Shown here: piece after piece, positions 16,600 through 24,172 of the stretch
How positions within the stretch are numbered: position 1 is the stretch's first letter
How the letters are laid out: each line of letters opens with the position of its first letter
From: Paucibacter_B soli
Lineage (GTDB): Bacteria > Pseudomonadota > Gammaproteobacteria > Burkholderiales > Burkholderiaceae_C
DNA: 64,000 nt
Reading direction: 5' to 3'
Assembly (NCBI RefSeq): GCF_037482845.1
Contig: NZ_JBBHJW010000009.1
Coordinates: 124,001 to 188,000, forward strand
The notes under the pieces: generated by a model
The model's database searches: none
What the model was told of the DNA's origin: nothing
Seen by the model: only the letters and a program-made list of their open reading frames with translations
Translations under genes and position numbers: made by a program

Positions 16600-17630
16600 G
16601 TGATTGCTCCTGTGCGGTTCTTTTCCAAGAGGGAATTGATGAGGGAATCGTTACCCCGAGCCAATAGCGTCTTCTGCTGATCGAGCTCAGTACTGAGCTG
16701 CGGCAAAGCGCCACGACGAATGTTGGCGGCAACGCTTGAGTTAGCGCGCATCGACAGCAAAGACGAGACCGACAGCTTGCCGCCTTGCAGCTTTTGATGG
16801 ATCACAGCTCTCAGCGAGTGCGCCAAAAGGGAGCACGCCTCCTCTTGACCCATTGAGTCCTTGGCCAGTGCAAGCATTCGTTCCAGTGCTGCAATGGGGT
16901 CCCCGGCATGCAGGGTGGTGAACACCAACTGGCCGTTCACCGCTGCGCGGAGCACGTGACCGGCAGCTTGTCCATCACGAACCTCACCGACCATCAACAT
17001 GGAGCCACGCATATTGGAGGGATAGCAGCGCAGGGCATCCTTGAGTTCGTGCGCGAAGCTTTCCGACTTAGCCGGAACCTGGATGACCTGTCCGATTCGG
17101 TTCTCGCGACTCGGATACTCACCGTGCATCGCAAACTCTGGAGGATCTTCTACCGTCAGGCAAAAGTACCCGAATCGACGAACGCGCTCCACGAGTATCG
17201 CGGCATTGGTCGTGCTCTTTCCTTGCCCAGGCCCGCCCGAAACGATGACCAAGCCACCGCTGTCTCCGAAGTTTTGCCAGGACAGAATTCGAACCAGCTC
17301 CGGTGGAATGCCTAGCTTGCCCAACACAGGAAGCTCGGTAGACATCTTTCGGAAAATATAGAGAGTCCCACCAACGGTGGATTGGCGGTGCACGCGGAAG
17401 GTCAGACCTTCGTACTCTGCCTTCCAATCTCTGGGATTTGAGGTGTCCTGGCTGTGGCGCCAAACTGCGTCATCTCGCAGCTTATGCGCTGTGGCGCGAA
17501 GGCCGCCATCTGCCTTGATTGCGCCTGGGTACACCAGTACGTCCAGTCCATCATCTTCCGGGATGTACCAATCGGTCACATCGCGAAACGTGAGACCAGC
17601 ATCGCTGACTTCGCTGACAGCCTCAGGCAT
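16596..17630 (-). CDS. PilT-like type IV pilus/secretion ATPase
   Basis: 344 aa from the ATG at 17630. This is a GspE-superfamily motor. An N-terminal domain (1-100) precedes Walker A GGPGQGKST (132-140), the Asp/His boxes (VEDPPEF, TTLHAGDP) and Walker B LMVGEVRDG (about 213). The length matches PilT retraction ATPases better than assembly ATPases, and there is no zinc Cys cluster. It is cut off from pilS by a terminator and overlaps the cheY gene, so it belongs to the chemosensory transcription unit. I infer it powers retraction or another pilus movement under Chp control. In IncI plasmids the name PilT belongs to a lytic transglycosylase, so no symbol is given. Confidence 0.85.
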   Translation of the reverse strand: MPEAVSEVSDAGLTFRDVTDWYIPEDDGLDVLVYPGAIKADGGLRATAHKLRDDAVWRHSQDTSNPRDWKAEYEGLTFRVHRQSTVGGTLYIFRKMSTELPVLGKLGIPPELVRILSWQNFGDSGGLVIVSGGPGQGKSTTNAAILVERVRRFGYFCLTVEDPPEFAMHGEYPSRENRIGQVIQVPAKSESFAHELKDALRCYPSNMRGSMLMVGEVRDGQAAGHVLRAAVNGQLVFTTLHAGDPIAALERMLALAKDSMGQEEACSLLAHSLRAVIHQKLQGGKLSVSSLLSMRANSSVAANIRRGALPQLSTELDQQKTLLARGNDSLINSLLEKNRTGAIT

Positions 17631-17644
17631 CAATCACTCACCCC

Positions 17645-17672
17645 AAAAAGATCGCCCGACAGATCGGGCGAT
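17645..17672 (-). terminator. Rho-independent terminator after pilS
   Basis: A perfect 9-bp stem (ATCGCCCGA / TCGGGCGAT, loop of 4) at 17651-17672 is followed on the minus strand by CTTTTT. It lies between the pilS stop (17724) and the ATPase start (17630) and should reduce read-through from the pilin promoter into the motor and chemosensory genes. Confidence 0.85.
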
Positions 17673-17723
17673 AGACTCAAAACCGCAGCAATAGCGGCCA
17701 ATCGCTGGCGCCTTCAGCCCAAC

Positions 17724-18245
17724 TTAGTTGGCGTTGAAGACGATAGATGCAGAGGCGCTGGCTTCGCAGGCCGTCTTCGCCGTGTCCAAGTCAGCTTGGG
17801 GGGCGCCGTTCTTGGTCTTGGTTGAGTTGATCGTGACTTCGTTGTAGCTTCGCGATGTGTTCGCTACCAGTTCGATACAGGCCGAGGACGGGACACCGTT
17901 GTACGTGATGTCTACCGACGTGTTGCCGGCGCCAGCGGCGACCGTCACCGCACCTTGCCAGATGTTGACTACATTGGCGCCATCCACCATCGAGGTCGGG
18001 AAGGCGCCTTGCGACAAAAGAAGTGCCGTGTTGACGCCCGAATAGTTGGACCGACCAGCAAACGTCGAGTTCACTTTCCCCAAGATGGCGGTGAGGTTGC
18101 CCGACTCGGTTTGGATCATCGCGGTCTGATTGGTCGCGTTGCGTCGCGCAATGATGCCTGCAGCAGCGGCCACGATGATGGCGACGACGACTGCCAACTC
18201 GACCAGGGTGAAGCCGCGTTGCTTACGGGTGATATTCGAGCGCAT
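17724..18245 (-). CDS. pilS: Type IVB major prepilin (PilS-like)
   Basis: 173 aa from the ATG at 18245, which has AGGAGA upstream; an upstream in-frame extension would cross the promoter. A short basic leader ends in Gly11 and is followed by FTLVELAVVVAIIVAAAAG, the prepilin peptidase site and hydrophobic spine with Glu5 of the mature protein. The body is Ser/Thr/Asn-rich. Two C-terminal cysteines (SSACIEL and KTACEAS) can form the disulfide loop typical of pilins, a plausible DsbC client. It has its own promoter and terminator, which allows high expression. No prepilin peptidase gene is in the window. Confidence 0.92.
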   Translation of the reverse strand: MRSNITRKQRGFTLVELAVVVAIIVAAAAGIIARRNATNQTAMIQTESGNLTAILGKVNSTFAGRSNYSGVNTALLLSQGAFPTSMVDGANVVNIWQGAVTVAAGAGNTSVDITYNGVPSSACIELVANTSRSYNEVTINSTKTKNGAPQADLDTAKTACEASASASIVFNAN

Positions 18246-18289
18246 GGTATCTCCTGAAATGATGGAGGATGGAAAGAACAGTAGCGTAC

Positions 18290-18318
18290 AGCATATCACA
18301 TGCGCAGTGCTTTGACAA
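18290..18318 (-). promoter_or_regulatory. Promoter of pilS, shared family
   Basis: -35 TTGTCA (18313-18318), 17-nt spacer and -10 TATGCT (18290-18295) on the minus strand. The spacer and -10 contain GCGCATGTGATATGCT, nearly identical to the promoter of the tnpA-like/pilQ unit. Confidence 0.8.
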
Positions 18319-18381
18319 CTGATAATGCGTGTGATTGGTGACGCCTGGAGGTAAAGCTAAGACAGACCGCGTCGGGAATGG

Positions 18382-19491
18382 TTACCGTCTTGGCTGACTG
18401 ATCGTGGTCTTCTGCTGATTGTTTGCGCGCTGGGCGGCATCGCTAATGCCCATCATGGCATCGAACATCCATGCGACGAACAAGCCCATCAGAAGTGTGG
18501 CGACAGTCTTGCCAAAGCCTGCCTTGCGGGTGATGTCTTCAATGCCAACCTTGATGGCCTCTCGCCCGAGTGAACTCATTGCCTTCTCGAAGTCAGACGT
18601 CTTTGAATAGATGGCCACGGTGTCCGCGAGGTCATCCGTCAGCAGACCGACATCCAGCGACTCACCCTGATCTGCACCAGACCGAAGGCGACCAATCATT
18701 ACCGCCAGATGCTCCTTCATCCATGGCATTGACTTGCCGCTGATAAACCGGATGGCTGTCTCGATTGAGACGCCTGCGCGGATGAGCGCGGCCAATGAAA
18801 TCATGAACGTCGATCCGCTGTAGGTTCGATAAACAGACCAAGGTGGCAACTTGTCCAGAATCTTGCGTGCAGGCCCCGTGTAGCGCGGCATGCTCCACAA
18901 GGCCGCCCATATAAGCCCGATCAGAACCGGCACGCCGATGAACCATGTGCGTGCAACAACATCAGCCAGTCCAAAGAGCATCCTCTGGCTGTCGTCAAGG
19001 GCCCATTTAGGCACCGACTTAGCCAGGCCTGGAGCAACGGAAGTCGAGAAACCGACCAGTATGACCAGTAGCACGACTATCTGAAGGACTGGCGTCGCGA
19101 GCTCATTTCGAACAGCTTTGGTGATATCGACGCCAGCTCGAGCAACGACTGCTGCTTGCTCAAAGGCCACACCTAGATCGCCAGACTTCTCACCTGACGA
19201 GAGGATGATGAACTCAGTGTCTGAGACGTAATTTTTGATAGCGTCGGCGAAAGGTTTGCCTTCGTCGAGTGAACTGACGAGAGAGCGCATGATCGATGCG
19301 TTGGGGCGCTTCTTCTTCTGGTATCGCGACGCAAGCTCGCGCAGTGAAGCGTCCAGCGCTTTTCCGTCCTTGATAAGCGAGCTCATCATCTCGAAAAAGC
19401 GAGCCCGCTGGATGCCTGAACTTCGAAACTGGAAAGTGATCCACTTGTCCTCGATTGACGAGGTGCGGCCGCGGTGCTGCTTACGTACCAT
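18382..19491 (-). CDS. pilR: Type IV pilus inner-membrane platform protein (PilR/GspF-like)
   Basis: 369 aa. Two GspF-type cytoplasmic helical domains (about 25-125 and 230-340) each precede membrane spans. Hydrophobic segments are visible at about 133-153, 185-205 and 335-355. SGEKSGDLGVAFEQAA is the conserved GspF motif of the first domain. The protein anchors the assembly ATPase PilQ, whose gene ends 9 bp upstream, and organises pilin extrusion. In IncI thin-pilus nomenclature this is PilR. Confidence 0.88.
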   Translation of the reverse strand: MVRKQHRGRTSSIEDKWITFQFRSSGIQRARFFEMMSSLIKDGKALDASLRELASRYQKKKRPNASIMRSLVSSLDEGKPFADAIKNYVSDTEFIILSSGEKSGDLGVAFEQAAVVARAGVDITKAVRNELATPVLQIVVLLVILVGFSTSVAPGLAKSVPKWALDDSQRMLFGLADVVARTWFIGVPVLIGLIWAALWSMPRYTGPARKILDKLPPWSVYRTYSGSTFMISLAALIRAGVSIETAIRFISGKSMPWMKEHLAVMIGRLRSGADQGESLDVGLLTDDLADTVAIYSKTSDFEKAMSSLGREAIKVGIEDITRKAGFGKTVATLLMGLFVAWMFDAMMGISDAAQRANNQQKTTISQPRR

Positions 19492-19500
19492 GTTGCTTCC

Positions 19501-21270
19501 TTAACCCGCGAGTCCGAGCGATGCGCCGGTTCTTGTGTTGATGTCGCTTCGCGTAAAGTCGTGCAACAGTCCAAGGCTGCTCTCGACAGATATCGGCGAG
19601 ACATCACCGCGGCGCATTTTCTGGATTGCGTGATCCAAGGCGGTGGCACCCAACATGGAATCTTGGTCGTCCAGGTCACGCAGACCACGCCAATGTTCAC
19701 GTGCCTTTCGCATGTCGCCAGCCATTATCGCCTCGCGGATCACGTTGTCTGGGACCACCATTTCGGCGCAAACGGTTCGACCGACGATGCCAGTAAATTT
19801 GCAGTGCTTGCAGCCTGTTTCCGACTCAACAAAGAGCGTGTCACCAGGCTTTGCAACGTGCCGAACGCGATCTCCCAAGGGGCCAGCAACGAGGTCGGGC
19901 CTCGACTCAAACTCGACCTTGCAATGCGGGCAAAGAGTTGGCACTAGTGTCTGGAAGACGAGGCCCGATAGGAACCCGCGGGCGCCAAGGACATCCGGGT
20001 CCACGCCCATATTTCGAAGGCGGCCGATAATGCCAAGTGCAGACTCGGTATGGATAGTGGTCAGCGCCTTGTGCCCTGATGTAACCATACCAGTCATCAG
20101 ATCTGCGGTAATCGAATCACGGATCTCACCCAGCATGATGACGTCCGGATCCATCCGCATAGTGTTGCGCATTGGCGCCACGAATGGGTTCTCGTCTGGC
20201 TTATCACGGCGGCGCGCAACAGGAATCTGCGTCACACCTTCAAGCACGTACTCTGGAGGATCTTCGATTGAAATCAACTTCAGTCCGTGATCGGTCGACC
20301 GGATCATGTGCATGATCGTTTGCAAGGTCGTAGTTTTTCCCGAGCCGGTTTCACCTGCGATAACGATCAGGCCATGTGGCGAGGCGCGCATGTACTCCAG
20401 CATGGCAATGTGATCGGAGGAATAGCCAAGATCGGCAAGAGATCGGACCTGAGCCTTCGCATCAACCATCAGTACACGGATCACGATGTCAATCGCGCCA
20501 TCCGGGTAAGCCGGAGAAAGTTGAGCACGCAGCTTCACCTTGGCGCCATTGGGGAGCTCGCGGGTCACTGAAAGCTGCGCGTCGGTATTGAAAGTCGGCG
20601 ACTTTGACTCCTCATCCGCCATCGTGTGGAGCGCGCGAGCGAGGGTCATCACGTAGTCGGCGGTCCAGGAATCGCTGTGCTTTCGGAGACGGCCGTTGAT
20701 GCGAAACCGAACCATTGCGCCAGAGCCGCGCGTCTCGATATGGATGTCGGAGACCCGCTCTTCCATTGCATCGAAGACGAGCTTCTCGATGTCGCGCATG
20801 ATTGGCTTGACATCCTCACTGCCGGAAGACTCTTCTGACTCTTCACGATTGATTCTGTTGATGAGGGCCCCGTCGGCAATCCCCGCCTGCCGAACAGATC
20901 CACCCAAGTCGGAGATCCGCTCTTGGATGCTCTTGAAAGCGGCACTACCGTAATGCTCTCTCGTTGCGCCGATCAGAAAGGCGTTCTCTGGCGTCGCAAG
21001 CTCTAGGACGAAGATGTGCTGCCGCATTGACTGGGATAGCTCAACACTACCACCCCGGATGGATGCCACCGACTTGTGTGCCGGCAGGTCCGACGCGGAC
21101 TTGTAGGTTGGGGGCGGCGTCGCCGTTCGCTGCTGCGCGGGACGAAGTGGGACAGCTTGAGATGCGCTACGCGGTGAAACTTGTGGGCTAGGGCTGCGTC
21201 GAGTTGGCATACCCACATTGGGCCCAGGCTTAGGGCGCTTGCCAATGCCCAAAAGGGAAAGCAAACTCAT
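19501..21270 (-). CDS. pilQ: Type IV pilus assembly ATPase (PilQ/GspE-like)
   Basis: 589 aa from the ATG at 21270, with AAGGAC upstream (a TTG one codon earlier is less likely). A Pro/Ser-rich N-terminus (20-70) leads into the N2 domain with DIHIETR. The motor core has Walker A AGETGSGKTTT (about residue 310), the Asp box SIEDPPEY, Walker B MLGEIRD and the His box TTIHTES. Two CxxC pairs (CPHC and CKHC, about 445-490) form the zinc module found in extension ATPases but not in PilT. It sits directly before pilR and after the TnpA-like gene and should drive thin-pilus polymerisation. Confidence 0.92.
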   Translation of the reverse strand: MSLLSLLGIGKRPKPGPNVGMPTRRSPSPQVSPRSASQAVPLRPAQQRTATPPPTYKSASDLPAHKSVASIRGGSVELSQSMRQHIFVLELATPENAFLIGATREHYGSAAFKSIQERISDLGGSVRQAGIADGALINRINREESEESSGSEDVKPIMRDIEKLVFDAMEERVSDIHIETRGSGAMVRFRINGRLRKHSDSWTADYVMTLARALHTMADEESKSPTFNTDAQLSVTRELPNGAKVKLRAQLSPAYPDGAIDIVIRVLMVDAKAQVRSLADLGYSSDHIAMLEYMRASPHGLIVIAGETGSGKTTTLQTIMHMIRSTDHGLKLISIEDPPEYVLEGVTQIPVARRRDKPDENPFVAPMRNTMRMDPDVIMLGEIRDSITADLMTGMVTSGHKALTTIHTESALGIIGRLRNMGVDPDVLGARGFLSGLVFQTLVPTLCPHCKVEFESRPDLVAGPLGDRVRHVAKPGDTLFVESETGCKHCKFTGIVGRTVCAEMVVPDNVIREAIMAGDMRKAREHWRGLRDLDDQDSMLGATALDHAIQKMRRGDVSPISVESSLGLLHDFTRSDINTRTGASLGLAG

Positions 21271-21290
21271 CAATAGTCCTTGTTGGCGCC

Positions 21291-21707
21291 CTAGACGCGG
21301 CGCTGTTGTTCGAGGAACTCAGTGACCAAGAGGGCAGCTGGCATCGTTCCCACCGTCGTCACCATGTACTTGCTGTTCCAGAGTGAGGGAATCCGCTTTC
21401 GAAGCGCTGAATGCCTCGCCCGAAGGGCCGAAGAAGATGCCGACTTGAGTCGAGTCACAGCTCGATGGATACCTACCGTTGGGTCAACAGTCACACGGAT
21501 TGAAACGGCACTTGGAGTGACGACCAACTCAGTGAGTCCGAACTGCCCTGATGCAGCCTCAGACTTCAGTAGATCCTCTACTTCCTCAATGTACTCATCG
21601 AGCACCGGTCGAGCGAACTTCGTCGACCAGACAACCACGTATTCGCAATGGTGCGTAACCTCTCGTCGATGGCGTGGCGCGTGAATTGAAAGATCAAGTG
21701 GTGTCAT
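21291..21707 (-). CDS. Catalytically dead IS200/IS605 TnpA-like protein in the pilus operon
   Basis: 138 aa from the ATG at 21707. A longer GTG-start frame exists but its start would lie upstream of the predicted transcription start. The fold pattern follows IS200-family Y1 transposases: HCEYVVVWSTKF (about 20-32), LTELVVTPSAVSIRVTV (58-74), LKSASSSALR, PSLWNSKYMVTTVG (107-120) and the C-terminal helix ending FLEQQ. The HUH motif, normally P-D-H-V-H, reads P65-S-A67-V-S69, and the nucleophile Tyr of the last helix reads Phe131. Both active-site elements are therefore gone while the scaffold stays open and intact. It lies 20 bp upstream of pilQ under a shared-family promoter. I infer a domesticated nucleic-acid-binding regulator; a chance relic is less likely given the intact frame. 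Confidence 0.72.
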   Translation of the reverse strand: MTPLDLSIHAPRHRREVTHHCEYVVVWSTKFARPVLDEYIEEVEDLLKSEAASGQFGLTELVVTPSAVSIRVTVDPTVGIHRAVTRLKSASSSALRARHSALRKRIPSLWNSKYMVTTVGTMPAALLVTEFLEQQRRV

Positions 21708-21748
21708 CTCACATACTGGCTGCACATCGAATTCGATATGTTGTCTAT

Positions 21749-21777
21749 AGCATATCACATACGCTGTTCATTGTCTA
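21749..21777 (-). promoter_or_regulatory. Promoter of the tnpA-like/pilQ/pilR unit, shared family
   Basis: -35 TAGACA (21772-21777), 17-nt spacer and -10 TATGCT (21749-21754) on the minus strand. It carries GCGTATGTGATATGCT, the best form of the shared signal. The expected transcription start near 21742 decides for the ATG at 21707 as the start of the first gene. Confidence 0.8.
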
Positions 21778-21792
21778 GAAATCGCCAACGAA

Positions 21793-21812
21793 AGACGGCC
21801 CAAAGGCCGTCT
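21793..21812 (-). terminator. Rho-independent terminator after pilP
   Basis: An 8-bp stem (AGACGGCC / GGCCGTCT, loop of 4) is followed by TTTCGTT on the minus strand. It separates the parM-to-pilP unit from the next promoter. Confidence 0.75.
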
Positions 21813-21832
21813 AAAGTGCTGCAGACTGGCAG

Positions 21833-22846
21833 TCAGGGGGTGACATTTCCAGGAAGTGGCGGAGCAACAGCGGGCTGGAACGAACTGTCGGGCTTTGCGA
21901 TCCCGGCCGGTAGTGGCGGGATTTCAGGACGCAGGCTGGACTGGCGAGGTGTATTTGCACTGGATACCTGCAAGTCGGCATCCGTTGCCTTAATGAGCTT
22001 GTAGGTTTCGTAGTCGCGGCGAGTCTGCACTTGCACGATCCCAGAAGGCATCGCTCCCATGGCTGCATCTGAAACGCCCTCGATTCCTTGATCCAGCAAT
22101 GAGGCTGAACGAGCGGCTTGCATTGAGGCGCTGGCTGTGGGCGCCGGTTGTGGCACGGATGCAGCCGCGACCGCTTCGGGTGAGCGCGATGCCCCAAGCT
22201 CCGTTGTCACGATGGGTTGCATGATTTGAAGCGGCGTCAACCGCCTGTGCACTGTCACACCTTCCGGTGAGATTTCGGCCACTGTCCAGCGCCCGAGTTG
22301 GTCGCCTTGCTTCACGGTCGTGATCTTGCCATCGGAAATCAAATCGGCCCTCGCTCGTCCAGCCACCAGGATCACCTTGAGGACCTTGGCCGTCGGGGGA
22401 ACAACAGGCTCATGCATGGGGGGCGAAGCAAATAGGGGTGGCGCAGACTGCGGTTGCGTCGACAGAGTAGCCTTATTGCCCTTGCTGTTTCCACGGGCAT
22501 TTCCAGTGTGGGCCAACGTCGGCGTAGCAGTCAGAACAGGCGTGGCCGTCGACAGGTTCGGGGTCTGTTGTGCCTGGATCGTCGGTGTGGCCTCGGCGAC
22601 CTTTTTGCGCAACTCGGCAAGAGCTGCGAGACGCTGAAGCGATTCGAGTTCCCGCAGGGTCCCCTGTTCAACTGCGGCAGGCTTGCCGATTGCAACAGCC
22701 TTTACGGCTGCAGCATTTACTGTCTTGGGCACTTCGGCCGTTGGGGCTGATGCACCCGATGGTGGCAAGAGCGCGAAGGAGGCAGTTGCCGACAAAGTAA
22801 GGATGGTAACGGCGACAGCCTTCATGATCGGCTTAGCGTGTTGCAT
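21833..22846 (-). CDS. pilP: Type IV pilus biogenesis protein PilP-like
   Basis: 337 aa. A signal peptide or N-terminal anchor is visible at about 8-28. A long, low-complexity Pro/Ala/Thr region precedes a small beta domain (about 150-200) with KVILVAGRARADLISDGK and TVKQGDQLGRWTVAEI, which matches the PilP family core. The C-terminus is Pro-rich. PilP links the inner-membrane PilO assembly to the secretin PilN in thin pili. Its start overlaps the pilO end by 14 bp. It is longer than typical PilP (about 150 aa) because of the low-complexity flanks. Confidence 0.82.
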   Translation of the reverse strand: MQHAKPIMKAVAVTILTLSATASFALLPPSGASAPTAEVPKTVNAAAVKAVAIGKPAAVEQGTLRELESLQRLAALAELRKKVAEATPTIQAQQTPNLSTATPVLTATPTLAHTGNARGNSKGNKATLSTQPQSAPPLFASPPMHEPVVPPTAKVLKVILVAGRARADLISDGKITTVKQGDQLGRWTVAEISPEGVTVHRRLTPLQIMQPIVTTELGASRSPEAVAAASVPQPAPTASASMQAARSASLLDQGIEGVSDAAMGAMPSGIVQVQTRRDYETYKLIKATDADLQVSSANTPRQSSLRPEIPPLPAGIAKPDSSFQPAVAPPLPGNVTP

Positions 22847-24155
22847 AGTTCATCTCCATAGTCCATTCTCCAGACTTGACGTCAACGCTGACGCGCTTGA
22901 TAGACAGCCCAGGATGAGTCACATAGTTCGGCAGTTCGCGCAGTTCGAACAACTTGGTTCCGCGAACTGTTGCGGTACCAACCTTGTATGGAAGCGCCTG
23001 GCCTGGCTCTGCAGGAAGTCCAGCCTTTCCGCCGACCGGCTTCGTTGCTGGCATCAATTTTTCCAATGGCTCAGGCTTGAACACCTCGTAGCGCAACCCC
23101 AAAGGCGAGGCCTCCTGCAGCTTTGACTCAAATGCCGCCAGGAATGGAGCACTTTCATCTAGCTGGTCAATACTCGCGGATCGAGATTCGACGTCCAGGG
23201 CGTGGTTTGTGACGGCATCGTTGCCGGCAATGTTTCCAATAACCCAGCCATTTCCTTCTGCTGCCGTCATGAAGGTCAACATTGTTGAACCCTGTCCGCG
23301 CTTCCAGTGCAGGCGGCAGGCGCGCGCGTCGCAATCAAAGCTGACCAGAGACCAGCCAGCCATAGTCAGAGGCTTAGACTCGACTGCGGCAAAAATGGTA
23401 CCGACTACGCTGTCCAGTGCCGGCTGATCCAGCACGACATTGCGAAGCATCACCTCGGCCGCCGCAACATACTCTTGATGGGCCTTTGCCACGGATTCAG
23501 CGGTCTTGCGTTCTTGATCGCTGTTCAGCTTTGCCAGCTTGATCTTTGCCTTCTCTCGAGCTTGCATCGTGCTGTACGCGTCAAACCCGTACCAGGCTGC
23601 CATAGCCAGAACAGCCATAGCGACAAGCGCTACCAGTAGAGGGTTGAAGCCCGCAATTCGCTCGATTTTGGGTGCTGGAGTGTTCGCAACCAGCTCCGCA
23701 AACGACTGCGGTGAGACTCGCTCATATGTAACCTCCAGGTTCTCCAGAGTCGAGTAAATCTTGGCATCTGGACTCTGCAGCTGAAAGTCCTGCAGGCGCG
23801 AATGGAGATCCTGTATGTCGATGACGACATCCATGTTCTGGACCGGTAGTCCAGCCCGCACGGCGCAAATCCAGAGCCTGGAGTCATCCAGCGGCTCAAC
23901 CAGAATCACAGCACTGCGGCCACACGCAGCGGCAAGCCATGCCGCACCACATGTGGCGCCCTCAGCCTTTTCATGGCTCAGTCCCACAATGGTGACGCCA
24001 GCTTCGTCATCGGAAATGACGCAGCCAAACTTCACGCCCTCAGACTTTGCCAGGGCGTCGATTTCCTTTCGCTCCGACGTGGCGCCCTTCAGGGCGCGCC
24101 AATCCAGTGCAATTGCGACTGGCTTGGTGAGATTGGCGATGTCAACGGTTGCCAT
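22833..24155 (-). CDS. pilO: Type IVB pilus protein PilO-like
   Basis: 440 aa. An N-terminal cytoplasmic domain (1-165) precedes one membrane helix (about 172-190, NPLLVALVAMAVLAMAAWYG). A coiled-coil stretch rich in Lys/Glu/Ala follows (195-230), and then a periplasmic domain. This is the layout of the PilO2 family of IncI thin pili, and the gene sits between pilN and pilP as expected. Two cysteines in CDARACRLHW may form a disulfide. It is thought to form the inner-membrane alignment complex. Confidence 0.85.
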   Translation of the reverse strand: MATVDIANLTKPVAIALDWRALKGATSERKEIDALAKSEGVKFGCVISDDEAGVTIVGLSHEKAEGATCGAAWLAAACGRSAVILVEPLDDSRLWICAVRAGLPVQNMDVVIDIQDLHSRLQDFQLQSPDAKIYSTLENLEVTYERVSPQSFAELVANTPAPKIERIAGFNPLLVALVAMAVLAMAAWYGFDAYSTMQAREKAKIKLAKLNSDQERKTAESVAKAHQEYVAAAEVMLRNVVLDQPALDSVVGTIFAAVESKPLTMAGWSLVSFDCDARACRLHWKRGQGSTMLTFMTAAEGNGWVIGNIAGNDAVTNHALDVESRSASIDQLDESAPFLAAFESKLQEASPLGLRYEVFKPEPLEKLMPATKPVGGKAGLPAEPGQALPYKVGTATVRGTKLFELRELPNYVTHPGLSIKRVSVDVKSGEWTMEMNYATR

Positions 24156-24172
24156 ACTGTTGTCGGCCTGGC

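Noticed and set aside
21708..21758. GTG start extending the TnpA-like protein by 17 residues
   Set aside because: The codon lies upstream of the predicted transcription start, inside the promoter.
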